DNA from: Hyphomicrobiaceae bacterium
GTDB lineage: Bacteria > Pseudomonadota > Alphaproteobacteria > Rhizobiales > Hyphomicrobiaceae
DNA length: 42,779 nucleotides
Reading direction: 5' to 3'
Assembly: GCA_013141255.1 (NCBI GenBank)
Contig: JABFRJ010000120.1
Span: 1 to 42,779, forward strand
Positions 1-9,753 of the stretch are shown piece by piece. Numbering within the stretch: the stretch's first letter is position 1; each line of letters starts with the position of its first letter. The position numbers were made by a program, and so were the translations under genes. A model generated the notes under the pieces. That model was not told the DNA's origin and did not search any database. It saw nothing but the letters and a program-made list of their open reading frames with translations.

Positions 1-1
1 T

Positions 2-2581
2 GCCGAGATCAACAAGGCCGCGAAAATGGGCGCGCTGTCCGATATCGAGCGATCGGAGGCACTGGCGCGCGTCGAACATGGGTTCCATGCCCAGGCAGCG
101 GCTATCGGCAAGTCCACCAACGCAACCAAAACCAACACGGCAGCAGCCGTGTTGTCGAGCACCGCCATTTCGAACCTCGGCTTCCAGTTGAATGACATTG
201 TGACCATGGCTGCCATGGGCGCCGAACCGATGCGTATCCTCGCCTCACAAGGCGGGCAGGTGTTTCAGGTATTGCAGCAGGGAGAAGGCGGCGTCAGAGG
301 TTCGCTCACGTCGCTGACGCAAATGGTAAAGGCCGCCGTGACGCCCATGCGCCTGCTTACGGTTGGCGCTTTGTCATTTGCAGCCGCCGGCCTTTATGCC
401 GGGTACTCATGGCGCGAAGCCCAACGAGAAGTGAAGATGGCGCTGATCGGGATCGGCGGCGCTGCAGGTGTGACAGCGCGCGACATCAACGGCATTGCGG
501 ACGCGTCCGCGAAGACCGGCAAGCTCACCGTCGGCACGGCGCGCGAAATGGCAATTGCCTATACATCAACTGGCAAGATTGGTGCCGATATGACCAAGCA
601 ATTGGTCGAGGTAACGAGGCAGGTTGCAAACGTCTATGGCGAGGACCCGGTTGCCGCGGCGCAGCGGCTCGCATCGGCGTTCGCTGACCCGGCAAAGGGT
701 GTTGAGGACCTCAACAAGCGACTCGCCGCATTTGATGCGACAACTGTGCAAAACATCATCAATCTAGCATCGCAGAACAAGCGCTTCGAGGCGCAGCAAG
801 TGTTGTTGGCCGGCGTGAAATCGGCAACCGCAGCGGCGCGGTCTGAAACTGGCGGCTGGGCGGGAGCTTGGGACAAGCTGACGTCGGCGTCGTCGCGGTT
901 CTGGGCGGGTCTCGGGAAAGTTGTTGGCTCGGATGATAGTGACAAATCACTCGAGTCCCAGCTTTCTGAAGCAAAAAAGCGACTTGACGTGCTTCAGCGA
1001 AACGTTGAGCCAAACGCGTCGTATCTCTCGAAGACAATTGCTGATGTAGATCGTCTGACAGCAGCGCTTGAAGAAGAACGCAAGGCCAGCCAGAAGGCTG
1101 CGGAAGCAACGAAATCGATTGAACTCAGTGATGCGATTAGGAAGGCGCTACCAGACGTAGCCAGCTTGCGCGCCGCAACGTCGGCTTATGAAGACCTGAA
1201 CGCCAAGGTAAAGGACCGGGCCGCGTTCCTGGCTCTACCAGCAATCGAGCAGGCCGCAACCGCCCGTGCCGTCGCCTTGCGCGCCGAAGAGGTTCAGAGC
1301 ATCGAACTCAAAATGGCGAAGCAGAAGTCCAGCCTCGAGCTTGCTCAGCAGGACCAGAAATTCGCTCTTGAAGCAATCAACGCCCGCACGACAGCCCAGC
1401 GCGCAGACCTCGCATATCGCGAAACGCTCGCTAAGGAAGAGCAGTCTGGCAACGTCAACGCTAAGTTCGAAGCACAGGCGGCCAAGACACGCGTCATGAC
1501 AGAAGCGACAGTTGCACTGTCGGAGGCTTATCGTGAACGCCGGTTCGCCGCCGCTCAGGCAAACGAAGCCGCCAGCATGGATATCGCCCTCATTGGGCGC
1601 AGCGCGGGCGCCGTGGCCCAGGCCAAAACTGAGTTCCAGCTACTCGCACAAGCCAAGGAAGAAGCATTTCGAAACCGCACAAGCGTGACAGACGCAGAGG
1701 TCAAGGCAATCAAAGCTGAGGCAGCCGCAGCCGGCGAGCTGGCAACGAGCCTGGCACGCGTCAACGCTCTCAACGATCTGCGGTTCCAGCAGGCACAATC
1801 CGGCCGCTCTGAGTCAGAGCAGGCCGTGTTCAACCGCCTCAAGTCTGCCGGTCTGCTTGACAACGGAAAATCTATCGACCCCGCCATTGAAGGCATGTAC
1901 CGGCTGGACGAAGCAATCAAAACGGCACGCGGCAACGCCCAGGAATTTGCATCGACGTTCGTACACGACATTGCTGAAGGCAAGAACGCCATGGACGCCC
2001 TGTCTGGCGCACTCAAGAACTTCGCATCCAAGCTGATCGACGTTGGGTTGAACAACGCCTTCAACGCAATATTTGGTCAGGGTGGCGCTGGGTCAAGTCT
2101 GATCGGTGCGGCGACCGGCGGCGGGGCAGGCGGCGGCGGTCTGCTTGGAGGGGCGATTATCCCTGGCATTCTTCACGCCGGCGGCATCGCGGGCAACGAT
2201 AACATTCCAACGCGTGCCGTGTCCCCATCAGTGTTCGCCGGCGCGCATCGCTTCCACACCGGCGGCTGGCCAGGGCTGGCGCGTGACGAGGTGCCAGCCA
2301 TCCTGCAGAAAGGCGAGCGCGTCATCCGCAAGGAAGACGCTGGCAAGCCTACTCCTTGGGCATACTCGAGCCCGGGCTCTAACGGTGCAAGCGCGTCCGC
2401 TGCGCCAGCGGCGCCGCAGATCACTGTGCCGCTGTCGTTGAACATCACGATGCAAGGTGGTGCCGACAACGACACGGGGAACCTAGAACGGCGCTTGGCA
2501 GAAGCCCTGCCGGCATTGGTAGAACGCGGCATCAATAAGGTCTTCGACCGCAAACAGCGATTTCAGCGCATGGAGGGCTAA
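2..2581 (+). CDS. Phage tail tape-measure protein, 5' end truncated by window edge
   Basis: Open frame continues to the left edge; long Ala-rich helical protein with N-terminal tape-measure-like region (LGFQLNDIVTMAAMGAEPMRILASQGGQVFQVL) and lambda gpH-like C-terminus (HTGGWPGLARDEVPAILQKGERVI). Confidence 0.9.
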   Translation, partial: AEINKAAKMGALSDIERSEALARVEHGFHAQAAAIGKSTNATKTNTAAAVLSSTAISNLGFQLNDIVTMAAMGAEPMRILASQGGQVFQVLQQGEGGVRGSLTSLTQMVKAAVTPMRLLTVGALSFAAAGLYAGYSWREAQREVKMALIGIGGAAGVTARDINGIADASAKTGKLTVGTAREMAIAYTSTGKIGADMTKQLVEVTRQVANVYGEDPVAAAQRLASAFADPAKGVEDLNKRLAAFDATTVQNIINLASQNKRFEAQQVLLAGVKSATAAARSETGGWAGAWDKLTSASSRFWAGLGKVVGSDDSDKSLESQLSEAKKRLDVLQRNVEPNASYLSKTIADVDRLTAALEEERKASQKAAEATKSIELSDAIRKALPDVASLRAATSAYEDLNAKVKDRAAFLALPAIEQAATARAVALRAEEVQSIELKMAKQKSSLELAQQDQKFALEAINARTTAQRADLAYRETLAKEEQSGNVNAKFEAQAAKTRVMTEATVALSEAYRERRFAAAQANEAASMDIALIGRSAGAVAQAKTEFQLLAQAKEEAFRNRTSVTDAEVKAIKAEAAAAGELATSLARVNALNDLRFQQAQSGRSESEQAVFNRLKSAGLLDNGKSIDPAIEGMYRLDEAIKTARGNAQEFASTFVHDIAEGKNAMDALSGALKNFASKLIDVGLNNAFNAIFGQGGAGSSLIGAATGGGAGGGGLLGGAIIPGILHAGGIAGNDNIPTRAVSPSVFAGAHRFHTGGWPGLARDEVPAILQKGERVIRKEDAGKPTPWAYSSPGSNGASASAAPAAPQITVPLSLNITMQGGADNDTGNLERRLAEALPALVERGINKVFDRKQRFQRMEG

Positions 2582-2585
2582 CTAA

Positions 2586-3728
2586 ATGGCAGTCACTTAC
2601 CCGCGCGCCATGCCGTCAGGCCTCTATCAACAAGAAGAGGTCAACGACGATAGGTTTCAAAGCACGAATTTGTCGGGAGGTGGCAACACCAACGCCGCTG
2701 AGGTGTCGCCGATGCTTTGGCACGGAAAATGGTCAGGACAAACGGCAACGCCCCAGGACAGATCAGCTCTTGAGTCCTGGGCGGCGTCGCTCAAAGGCGC
2801 GATGAAATATTTCAAGGGATCTCCAGTCGCTGGCCGTTATCCTCTGGCCCATCGCAACGGCTGGGGTGATTTATCGTTGTCGGGCAGCCCGTTTATTGGG
2901 TCCGGTGTTTTGGCTGCTACCGCTAGTCGGACGAACATGGCGCTACGCTCGCAAGATTTTGATAGCGCTTCTTGGGGCAAAGATGCGGGCGTGTCCGTAT
3001 CGGCGAATGCGATGATCGCCCCTGACGGAACGTTGAGTGCTGACCGAGTTACGGCCGCAGGCATGATGTCACGAGGTATCAGCCAAGTATTTACAGTATC
3101 TGCAGGGACAACCTACACGGCGTCTCTCTGGGTCCGGCTGGGGTCACTCAACGCATCCGATCTGCGGCACGCGTTCTACAATGTTTCCGGGGCATCATTT
3201 ATCGTTTTGACTGCGCCATATATCGTCACAGCCAGCGTTGACGGTTTCGTGCGCTTGGCTGCAACAGTGACCACACCTGCTGGATGTATGTCGTTGCGCT
3301 GGTATCCGTTCTTTTCTGCCAATGCCACGACAGGCACGTTTTATCCTTGGGGCGCGCAGTTCGAACTTGGGCCCGCTGCAACGTCGTATATTCCAACAGT
3401 GGCGGCGGCCGGCGTATTCACACCTGCCGCAGATGAAATTACGATCTCATCACTACCGAATGGGCTAACACTGACGCCCGGCGATTGGTTGTCGTTTCCC
3501 GTTGGCGCCCGCCAACGCTTGTTCAAGGTCATTGAGGGCGGGGTCGCATCAGGAGGCCAGGTCAACGTGACGGTGGAGCCATCGAGACCACCTGACGCTG
3601 TTAACGGCGTGCCAGTGCGACTGGAAGAGCCATATTGCGACATGCAGCTGATCACGCCACCGAAGCGGGTCATCACAAATTACCAGATGGGTGAATTCGC
3701 GTTTGAAGGTTTGCAGGTGTTAGTCTGA
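2586..3728 (+). CDS. Distal tail (Dit-like) protein with inserted carbohydrate-binding-like domain
   Basis: Position right after tape measure; central segment TNMALRSQDFDSASWGKDAGVSV...GTFYPWGAQFELGPAATSYIPT resembles CBM-like jelly-roll domains of phage structural proteins. Confidence 0.6.
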   Translation: MAVTYPRAMPSGLYQQEEVNDDRFQSTNLSGGGNTNAAEVSPMLWHGKWSGQTATPQDRSALESWAASLKGAMKYFKGSPVAGRYPLAHRNGWGDLSLSGSPFIGSGVLAATASRTNMALRSQDFDSASWGKDAGVSVSANAMIAPDGTLSADRVTAAGMMSRGISQVFTVSAGTTYTASLWVRLGSLNASDLRHAFYNVSGASFIVLTAPYIVTASVDGFVRLAATVTTPAGCMSLRWYPFFSANATTGTFYPWGAQFELGPAATSYIPTVAAAGVFTPAADEITISSLPNGLTLTPGDWLSFPVGARQRLFKVIEGGVASGGQVNVTVEPSRPPDAVNGVPVRLEEPYCDMQLITPPKRVITNYQMGEFAFEGLQVLV

Positions 3729-4297
3729 TGCTCGCAATCCCTCCCCAAGTTCTCGCCATTATCGACCGCTGCAAAATCGCAACGATGGTGCAGTATGATT
3801 TCCCGAGTGGATCCGTTGGATTGTGGAATTGGCACTATTCCCTGTCGCATGGCGGTGTCATCTTTGGCCCAGCGCCTGGCTCTATCCTTCTTGAGGAGAT
3901 CCACGGCACGACACAGCTCGATTCAGACGCGGTGACGCTGAAACTTGGAGCCCTACTCAACGAAGCAATGGATATCATTGCTTCAACAGACTGGCACCAA
4001 GCGCCAGTGACGCTTTATCGGGCATGGCTCGATGACCACGATGTGCTGATCCACGTAGAGCCATTCTATTCCGGGTTCCTGGACGCGGCCCCAATCACAG
4101 ATGCCAGCGACGAAGCATTTGTCATCGACCAGAGTATTGAGAATTCCAACCGCGAGCTCAGCCGGGTCAATGGGCGCATGCGCTCAAACCCAGATCAACG
4201 AACGGTGTCATCAAATGACGGATCACTACGTTACACCGGAAAGTCCGTCACAACAGAAGTTCCATGGGGCCGCAATGGCTCCCGCTACCCGACTTGA
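3728..4297 (+). CDS. Tail assembly protein (DUF2163-like by position)
   Basis: ATG overlaps previous stop; located between Dit-like and cysteine hydrolase genes as in siphoviral/GTA tail clusters. Confidence 0.55.
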   Translation: MLAIPPQVLAIIDRCKIATMVQYDFPSGSVGLWNWHYSLSHGGVIFGPAPGSILLEEIHGTTQLDSDAVTLKLGALLNEAMDIIASTDWHQAPVTLYRAWLDDHDVLIHVEPFYSGFLDAAPITDASDEAFVIDQSIENSNRELSRVNGRMRSNPDQRTVSSNDGSLRYTGKSVTTEVPWGRNGSRYPT

Positions 4298-4712
4298 CCG
4301 GCGGCCGCGACTGCCATCATGGCAAATCGGCATGCGCCAGGTGATCGAATCGCATCGGGGAAGTGACTTCCTGCTCGGTTCAGCCGACTGCGCCACACTC
4401 TTCTCGAATGCTGTATTTGCCATGACCGGGTTCGATCCCGCCGAGGGGTGCCGAAACTACTCATGCCCAGTGTCAGCACTTCGCGTTCTGCGCGCGCGCG
4501 GCTTCCGGTCTGTACTGGAGCTCGTTGAGGCCAATTTTGTCGAAATCCCGGTCACTCTCGCACAGCGCGGGGATCTTGGTTTTCCAGAAATTCCCAACGG
4601 CGAACCGCTTATGAGCCCTGGCGTTATTGATGGCCCTGTTGCGTTTTCTATGAATGAAACGGGCTTTGTAATCCTTCCGCGTCAAATCCTTCAACGCGCT
4701 TTCGCGGTGTAA
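4275..4712 (+). CDS. DUF6950/NlpC-P60-like cysteine hydrolase of tail tip
   Basis: Internal ATG at 4275 gives MAPATRLDRRPRLPSWQIGMRQVIESHRGSDFLLGSADCATLFSNAVFAMTGFDPAEG; SADC motif; typical place in tail cluster. Confidence 0.65.
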   Translation: MAPATRLDRRPRLPSWQIGMRQVIESHRGSDFLLGSADCATLFSNAVFAMTGFDPAEGCRNYSCPVSALRVLRARGFRSVLELVEANFVEIPVTLAQRGDLGFPEIPNGEPLMSPGVIDGPVAFSMNETGFVILPRQILQRAFAV

Positions 4713-4717
4713 CATAC

Positions 4718-7456
4718 ATGCCAATGATCGTCGGGTTTCTCGCGCCGCTGGCTGGAGCTAGCGCGCTCACTACCGCATTCCTGCAAATTGGAGCGGGCGT
4801 TGGTCTGTCGTTTTTATCACGCAAGATCAACTCTAAGAAGGCTCAAAGCGCATCTGCTCCAACGGGTATCCAGGGCAGCTTGCAACTCGATGCCAGCACG
4901 CCGCGCCAAGTTCTTTTTGGGACGGCGGTGCCAGATGGCAGCCTGCATTATTGGCAACTCTCGGGCGAGAACAATGCTCTGCTGCAAATGGTCGTTATTC
5001 TCGTAGACCATGAATGCGACAGCTTAACCGGACTGTACGTTGATACTGTTCTCAAGTCATGGGACCCGGTTACCGGCCAAGTAGACGGCTACGGGCCTGA
5101 CCTGATCGTCAAGTTTTACAGCGGAGCTCCAGGCCAGACAGCAGCGTCCGAAATTGTCGTGAACTCCGGTGGACGCTGGACAGCTGACGATAAGTGCACG
5201 GGGATGTGTTACGCGACCATCAGCTGCAATTACGTTCCTGAGAAATTCCCGAACGGCATCCCCAAAATCACGTTCATCGTAAAGGGGGCAAAGCTCTACG
5301 ATCCACGCTTTGACAGCACTGCCGGTGGCTCTGGGGCGCAGCGGTGGAGCAACCCTGCAACTTGGGTCTGGACGGACAATGCCGCAACGGTCGAATATAA
5401 CGTTCTCCGCGGGTTCTCGTCTGGCGGTCTGCCTCTATTGGGTATGCGCGTGCCCGCTGCCGCAATCCGGTTTTCTGATTATGTTTCAGCGGCAAATTCC
5501 TGCGACGAAGCCGTTGCTAAAAAGGCAGGCGGGACAGAAGCGCGCTACCGGATCAACAAGGTCTTCAACACCCTCCAGTCCAACCGGGAAATTCTTGAGA
5601 CGTGTTCCGGCGCGATGGCCGGCGAACTGATCGAGTCGGGCGGCATCTATCGCATCATGGCCGGTGTCACCCAGCCTGTTGTTGCCGCATTGAGTGACGC
5701 TGATTTGGTTGTGAAGAAGCGGTACACTGTTGACCCTAAGCGCCCGCGCTCGCGGTTGACCAATGCCATCCAGGCAACGTTCACAGACCCTACCCATGGC
5801 TACACGCAAATGCCATTACCGCCGCGCCTGTCGAGCGCAGACGAGGCTATCGACGGCGGTGTTGTAGGCCCGATCAGACTGACCAAGACGCTGGACCTAA
5901 CGGCGGTTACATCTCGCTCACAAGCCCAGCGCGTCATGGAAATCGAACGCAAGCGGGCCCGCCGCCAAGCTGTCGTTGAGGTGACGCTCGTTGCGAAATG
6001 GTTCCGTCTTGAGCCGGGAGACTGGATTACGCTCTCGTCTACCCGCCGGTTTTTGCCAAGCCCAACATTCGAGGTCTTGCAGCGCCGGGTAGCCAACGAC
6101 CTAACGACAACCGTTACGTTGGGCGAGGTTGATAGCGCTATTGACGACTTTGTGGCCGCTACTGACGAGATCAACGACGATCAGGTTCTGGACCTGCTAT
6201 CCGCCGGCCCGCCGCTCAACACTGTTGCAGGGTTTGGTATTGCCAACGTGGTGATGTCTACAGGTTCGGCGGCATCCGCCCCAGCGCTGCGGGCAACATG
6301 GATCCCAATCCTTGACCAGACGGTCACAGAGCTTGTGATCGAATATCGACGCGTTGGGGATGCTGTCAGCCAAGAGAAGCGCGTCTCAAATCCTGCTGCA
6401 GGCGCGGCAATATGGTCGTCCGGTGTGCAGGGAGGAGCGATCTACGAAGCCCAGGCCATTGCAGTCGCCACACCGGCCAGAGCCATGTCTTGGTCAGGTT
6501 GGCAATCGGCCGGGGCGGCCACAGCTCCTCAGGTTGTACAAGTGGCAGCTGTTGCCGAGTACATCGCGCCGGAAAATATTCCACCGGCTGAATTGAGTGC
6601 ACAGGACAAATTCCTCGCCGGTCTCAGTGCAGCGCTGGGGGAAGTTCAGGGCTCCGTTGACGACCGGCTTTTGGACATTATCGCCGACGTTCAAGAAATG
6701 GCGCTTTCACAGCTGCAACATCGTCAACAAACCGGCGAAACCCGAGCGCGCATCTTAGTTGAGGAGCAGACACGCCAAACGCTATCTGAAAGTTTTGGGT
6801 CGTATTCCGTTATGGTTGACGCGGCTCTGGCAACCATTACCGGTGACGTACTTGGGACGTCGAACGCCGTCAATTCCCTGACCACGCGCGTAACAACGGT
6901 TGAAGGTGTCGTTGATGCCAACAGTGCGGCCATCACAGCTGTTGAAGCCACGCTCCCAGGTAAAGCGACGGTCACTGCCGTCAATTCCCTGACCACGCGC
7001 GTAACAACGGCAGAGGGAGAGATTACAACGCAAGGTGCCGCCGTCACCGGCCTCCAATCAACGGTTGGCGGGCATACAAACTCGATCAATCAGATCGTTG
7101 CCCTCGACGGAGTAAACAAGCGATATGCGTTGGTGTTCGACAATAACGGCAAGGCAGTTTCACCCATTGAAATCAATGGCAATGGCAAACTGCTCACAAT
7201 GGCTCTCGCGCTATCGCAACTTAAAATCTACGACCCTGGGCTGAATGGCGGCGCGCCCATACAGATGTTCACACTGCAAACTATCAACGGACAAGTGGTT
7301 GCTGCGCTTAACGGCACGTTTATCGCGCACGCGTTTGAAGCAGGATTGATTACGGCTCTGAAGGCGAACCTGACTGAGATTATCGGTGGGCTATTCCGCA
7401 ATGAAGCCAACACCTCGTATTGGAACACAGAGACCGGGGATCTGCAGGTAGGATGA
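4718..7456 (+). CDS. Tail tip / central fibre protein (gpJ-like)
   Basis: 912 aa, N-terminal hydrophobic segment then tail-tip-like region; coiled-coil repeats near C-terminus. Confidence 0.75.
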   Translation: MPMIVGFLAPLAGASALTTAFLQIGAGVGLSFLSRKINSKKAQSASAPTGIQGSLQLDASTPRQVLFGTAVPDGSLHYWQLSGENNALLQMVVILVDHECDSLTGLYVDTVLKSWDPVTGQVDGYGPDLIVKFYSGAPGQTAASEIVVNSGGRWTADDKCTGMCYATISCNYVPEKFPNGIPKITFIVKGAKLYDPRFDSTAGGSGAQRWSNPATWVWTDNAATVEYNVLRGFSSGGLPLLGMRVPAAAIRFSDYVSAANSCDEAVAKKAGGTEARYRINKVFNTLQSNREILETCSGAMAGELIESGGIYRIMAGVTQPVVAALSDADLVVKKRYTVDPKRPRSRLTNAIQATFTDPTHGYTQMPLPPRLSSADEAIDGGVVGPIRLTKTLDLTAVTSRSQAQRVMEIERKRARRQAVVEVTLVAKWFRLEPGDWITLSSTRRFLPSPTFEVLQRRVANDLTTTVTLGEVDSAIDDFVAATDEINDDQVLDLLSAGPPLNTVAGFGIANVVMSTGSAASAPALRATWIPILDQTVTELVIEYRRVGDAVSQEKRVSNPAAGAAIWSSGVQGGAIYEAQAIAVATPARAMSWSGWQSAGAATAPQVVQVAAVAEYIAPENIPPAELSAQDKFLAGLSAALGEVQGSVDDRLLDIIADVQEMALSQLQHRQQTGETRARILVEEQTRQTLSESFGSYSVMVDAALATITGDVLGTSNAVNSLTTRVTTVEGVVDANSAAITAVEATLPGKATVTAVNSLTTRVTTAEGEITTQGAAVTGLQSTVGGHTNSINQIVALDGVNKRYALVFDNNGKAVSPIEINGNGKLLTMALALSQLKIYDPGLNGGAPIQMFTLQTINGQVVAALNGTFIAHAFEAGLITALKANLTEIIGGLFRNEANTSYWNTETGDLQVG
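6866..7010 (+). repeat. Two identical 34-bp direct repeats in tail tip gene
   Basis: GCCGTCAATTCCCTGACCACGCGCGTAACAACGG at 6866-6899 and 6977-7010. Confidence 0.85.
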
Positions 7457-8679
7457 CGTATTTCCTAAAGTTCTTCCCCGCAACTGGACGGCTCGTCTCG
7501 CTGGACAAAGTCTCGCCCGGGATGCCAACGGTTTTTGATACTGATGCACCGATGCTCTACACGCCGCCGGCCAACGTCTTCTCTGGATCTATCAGCATTC
7601 CGGCCAGATCCGTATCGTCTTCCGGCGTAGATGGCGCGCAGAACATATTAGATACGACGGCGGAGTATTATGTTGGAACCCCAAATATCCCATCGGCGAA
7701 CATCATACGAGGGCTCATTAGTTTCGACGGTGTTACGTGGCGCAATGCCGTTGGATCGCACATCAAGGAGTTGGATGCTGTTGGGATAACGATCTCCCCA
7801 CAGACGGACACTATCGGAAAGCAATTTCTTGCGACTATGCAAACATTCACGCCATTAGTTAACGCGCTCGGCCATGTCGTCATACAAGAGCGCGTCGTCA
7901 TGAGGGCCCGTGATCCAGGTAGTCCGCCAGGCATCATGAAAACCATTCCAGCATTCACACTGCACTATCGGATTATTGCAGATTTTTGGTGGGGGAACAC
8001 TTTGGTCGTTCCGCACCCAGATGTCAGTCATATCGTTTCGCAAGGCGTTGGCACACAGTATGTGCCGTTGACTGTGATGAATGGCTTATACGCATACCCT
8101 GGCCAAAGGCGACTGGTCTTAGTGATCGAATCCGCTGAGTCCGCACCCGCCCCGTCCTCTGTGACCATCGATGGTGGTGCTGCAACGATCCACTCCAGCG
8201 TTGTCTCTGGCGTATTGAGGATAACTGTGGCGTCCAGAGTATTAAATGGTCCTGGCGGAGTTTCTGTGCCGATCGTTCTAAATGGATCGGTGCCAGTCAA
8301 CTCGGTCGTATCAGCATTTATTGTCCGCCACACATCGTTTGCAACCCCAACGTTCTCTTCAGCTACGGTTGCCTCTGGGAACTCAATATCAAAGTCAATA
8401 ACTGTTCCTGATGGCAAGGAATGCCTGGTTGTTTGCAGCAAATATGGATCAGCGGGAAGCCCAAATGACCTTGTGTCAACATGGGCGAATGCGAGTAAAC
8501 TCTATGACTACAAGCTGTCCAGCTACTACATTGGCAGCGGCAGCGGGCCAACAGCGTGGCACACTGCGGCTGAGACTTCCGCTGCAATCGTAGAAGCCGG
8601 CACTGGAACCGTTACTGTGCAAACGTCATGGAACGGCGCCGCCGGACCACTTCTGATGCTCGCCGTCATGTTCGGATAA
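7453..8679 (+). CDS. Tail fibre / receptor-binding candidate
   Basis: ATGA overlap with previous gene; MTYFLKFFPATGRLVSLDKVSPGMP; beta-rich, Ser/Thr/Val/Gly-rich. Confidence 0.6.
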   Translation: MTYFLKFFPATGRLVSLDKVSPGMPTVFDTDAPMLYTPPANVFSGSISIPARSVSSSGVDGAQNILDTTAEYYVGTPNIPSANIIRGLISFDGVTWRNAVGSHIKELDAVGITISPQTDTIGKQFLATMQTFTPLVNALGHVVIQERVVMRARDPGSPPGIMKTIPAFTLHYRIIADFWWGNTLVVPHPDVSHIVSQGVGTQYVPLTVMNGLYAYPGQRRLVLVIESAESAPAPSSVTIDGGAATIHSSVVSGVLRITVASRVLNGPGGVSVPIVLNGSVPVNSVVSAFIVRHTSFATPTFSSATVASGNSISKSITVPDGKECLVVCSKYGSAGSPNDLVSTWANASKLYDYKLSSYYIGSGSGPTAWHTAAETSAAIVEAGTGTVTVQTSWNGAAGPLLMLAVMFG

Positions 8680-8682
8680 TCA

Positions 8683-9741
8683 ATGCCAAATTGGATCATG
8701 AGAACGGACCCAGTTGCAGGGAACGTCGCGATGTTCTCTCGCCAATCTCCGAACATCACGTCCTTGACTTCCAGGACAATGGCAATCGGAGCAATGACGT
8801 TCACGGTATCGGCCGGACTATCGATAGTTGCTGGAAGTTGGGTCGCGGTAGAGTGCGTTGCGTTCCCAAAAAACTTCATGATTGGGTCTGTGACGAGTTA
8901 CACAGCGACCACTCTAACTCTGAATATAACGCGCGTTGTTGGCGGCGGTACGTTTTCGAATTGGCGAATGGTTGACGTAACGCCACTTTACAGTCCAGCA
9001 GTGCAATCGTCGATGCAGCGTTTGCACTGGACCTCGGCATTCTCCTCGATCAGTACGACCCCCGCGCTGACACAACAGAAAACATTCGCAATTCCTGCAC
9101 TGGCGCAGGGTGCGGAGTACGACAATGTGTTCCAGCTATTTGCTCACGGACAAGCAGCGGCATGCATGGTTGAGGGCCGCATTATGAACCTAGGTGTTGC
9201 CGGAAACCATGTTGCCCTAGCTGGATCCGTGCCTGTCTGGATGCAAACTATAGCTGGCCTGAACTGTGGTTTTGGTATTTTCGTAGAGTTAGGCTGCACG
9301 GCAACGCACGTCGTCGCCATTGTAAAAGGCCGGTTGTCTAATGACTCTTCATCGACAGTAAGCGGTGTTTTGAACATCACTATCGAGGCATCCGTTTTCA
9401 ACTTCGGAACTGCTGGCGTCCTACCAGGAGGAACGGCTGGCGTCCCGCTAATAAAACATGTTCCTGGTCAATACCTACTGCTGGGCCGTGGGCGCATTGA
9501 TACGCGGCGGCGCTACCCGCGCAAAGTAGATAGCGGACACGACTATTCAATACCGAAATGCCCAACGCTGACCATCGTAGGCTCTGGAAAGACTACCACC
9601 CCGAGCTACGCACAAAACGAAGTTGGTTGGCGCTGGCGGTATGCGTGCGACGGTCATGTTCGAGAGACCCAGCGCGGATGGAACGGCACGGCAACCAATG
9701 GTGGCTCGGCTCAGGCCGACGTCATTCGCATCAAGAAATAG
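8683..9741 (+). CDS. Tail fibre / receptor-binding candidate
   Basis: Position in tail cluster; beta-rich; shares a module with the next gene. Confidence 0.55.
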   Translation: MPNWIMRTDPVAGNVAMFSRQSPNITSLTSRTMAIGAMTFTVSAGLSIVAGSWVAVECVAFPKNFMIGSVTSYTATTLTLNITRVVGGGTFSNWRMVDVTPLYSPAVQSSMQRLHWTSAFSSISTTPALTQQKTFAIPALAQGAEYDNVFQLFAHGQAAACMVEGRIMNLGVAGNHVALAGSVPVWMQTIAGLNCGFGIFVELGCTATHVVAIVKGRLSNDSSSTVSGVLNITIEASVFNFGTAGVLPGGTAGVPLIKHVPGQYLLLGRGRIDTRRRYPRKVDSGHDYSIPKCPTLTIVGSGKTTTPSYAQNEVGWRWRYACDGHVRETQRGWNGTATNGGSAQADVIRIKK

Positions 9742-9753
9742 ACGGGAACCCCC

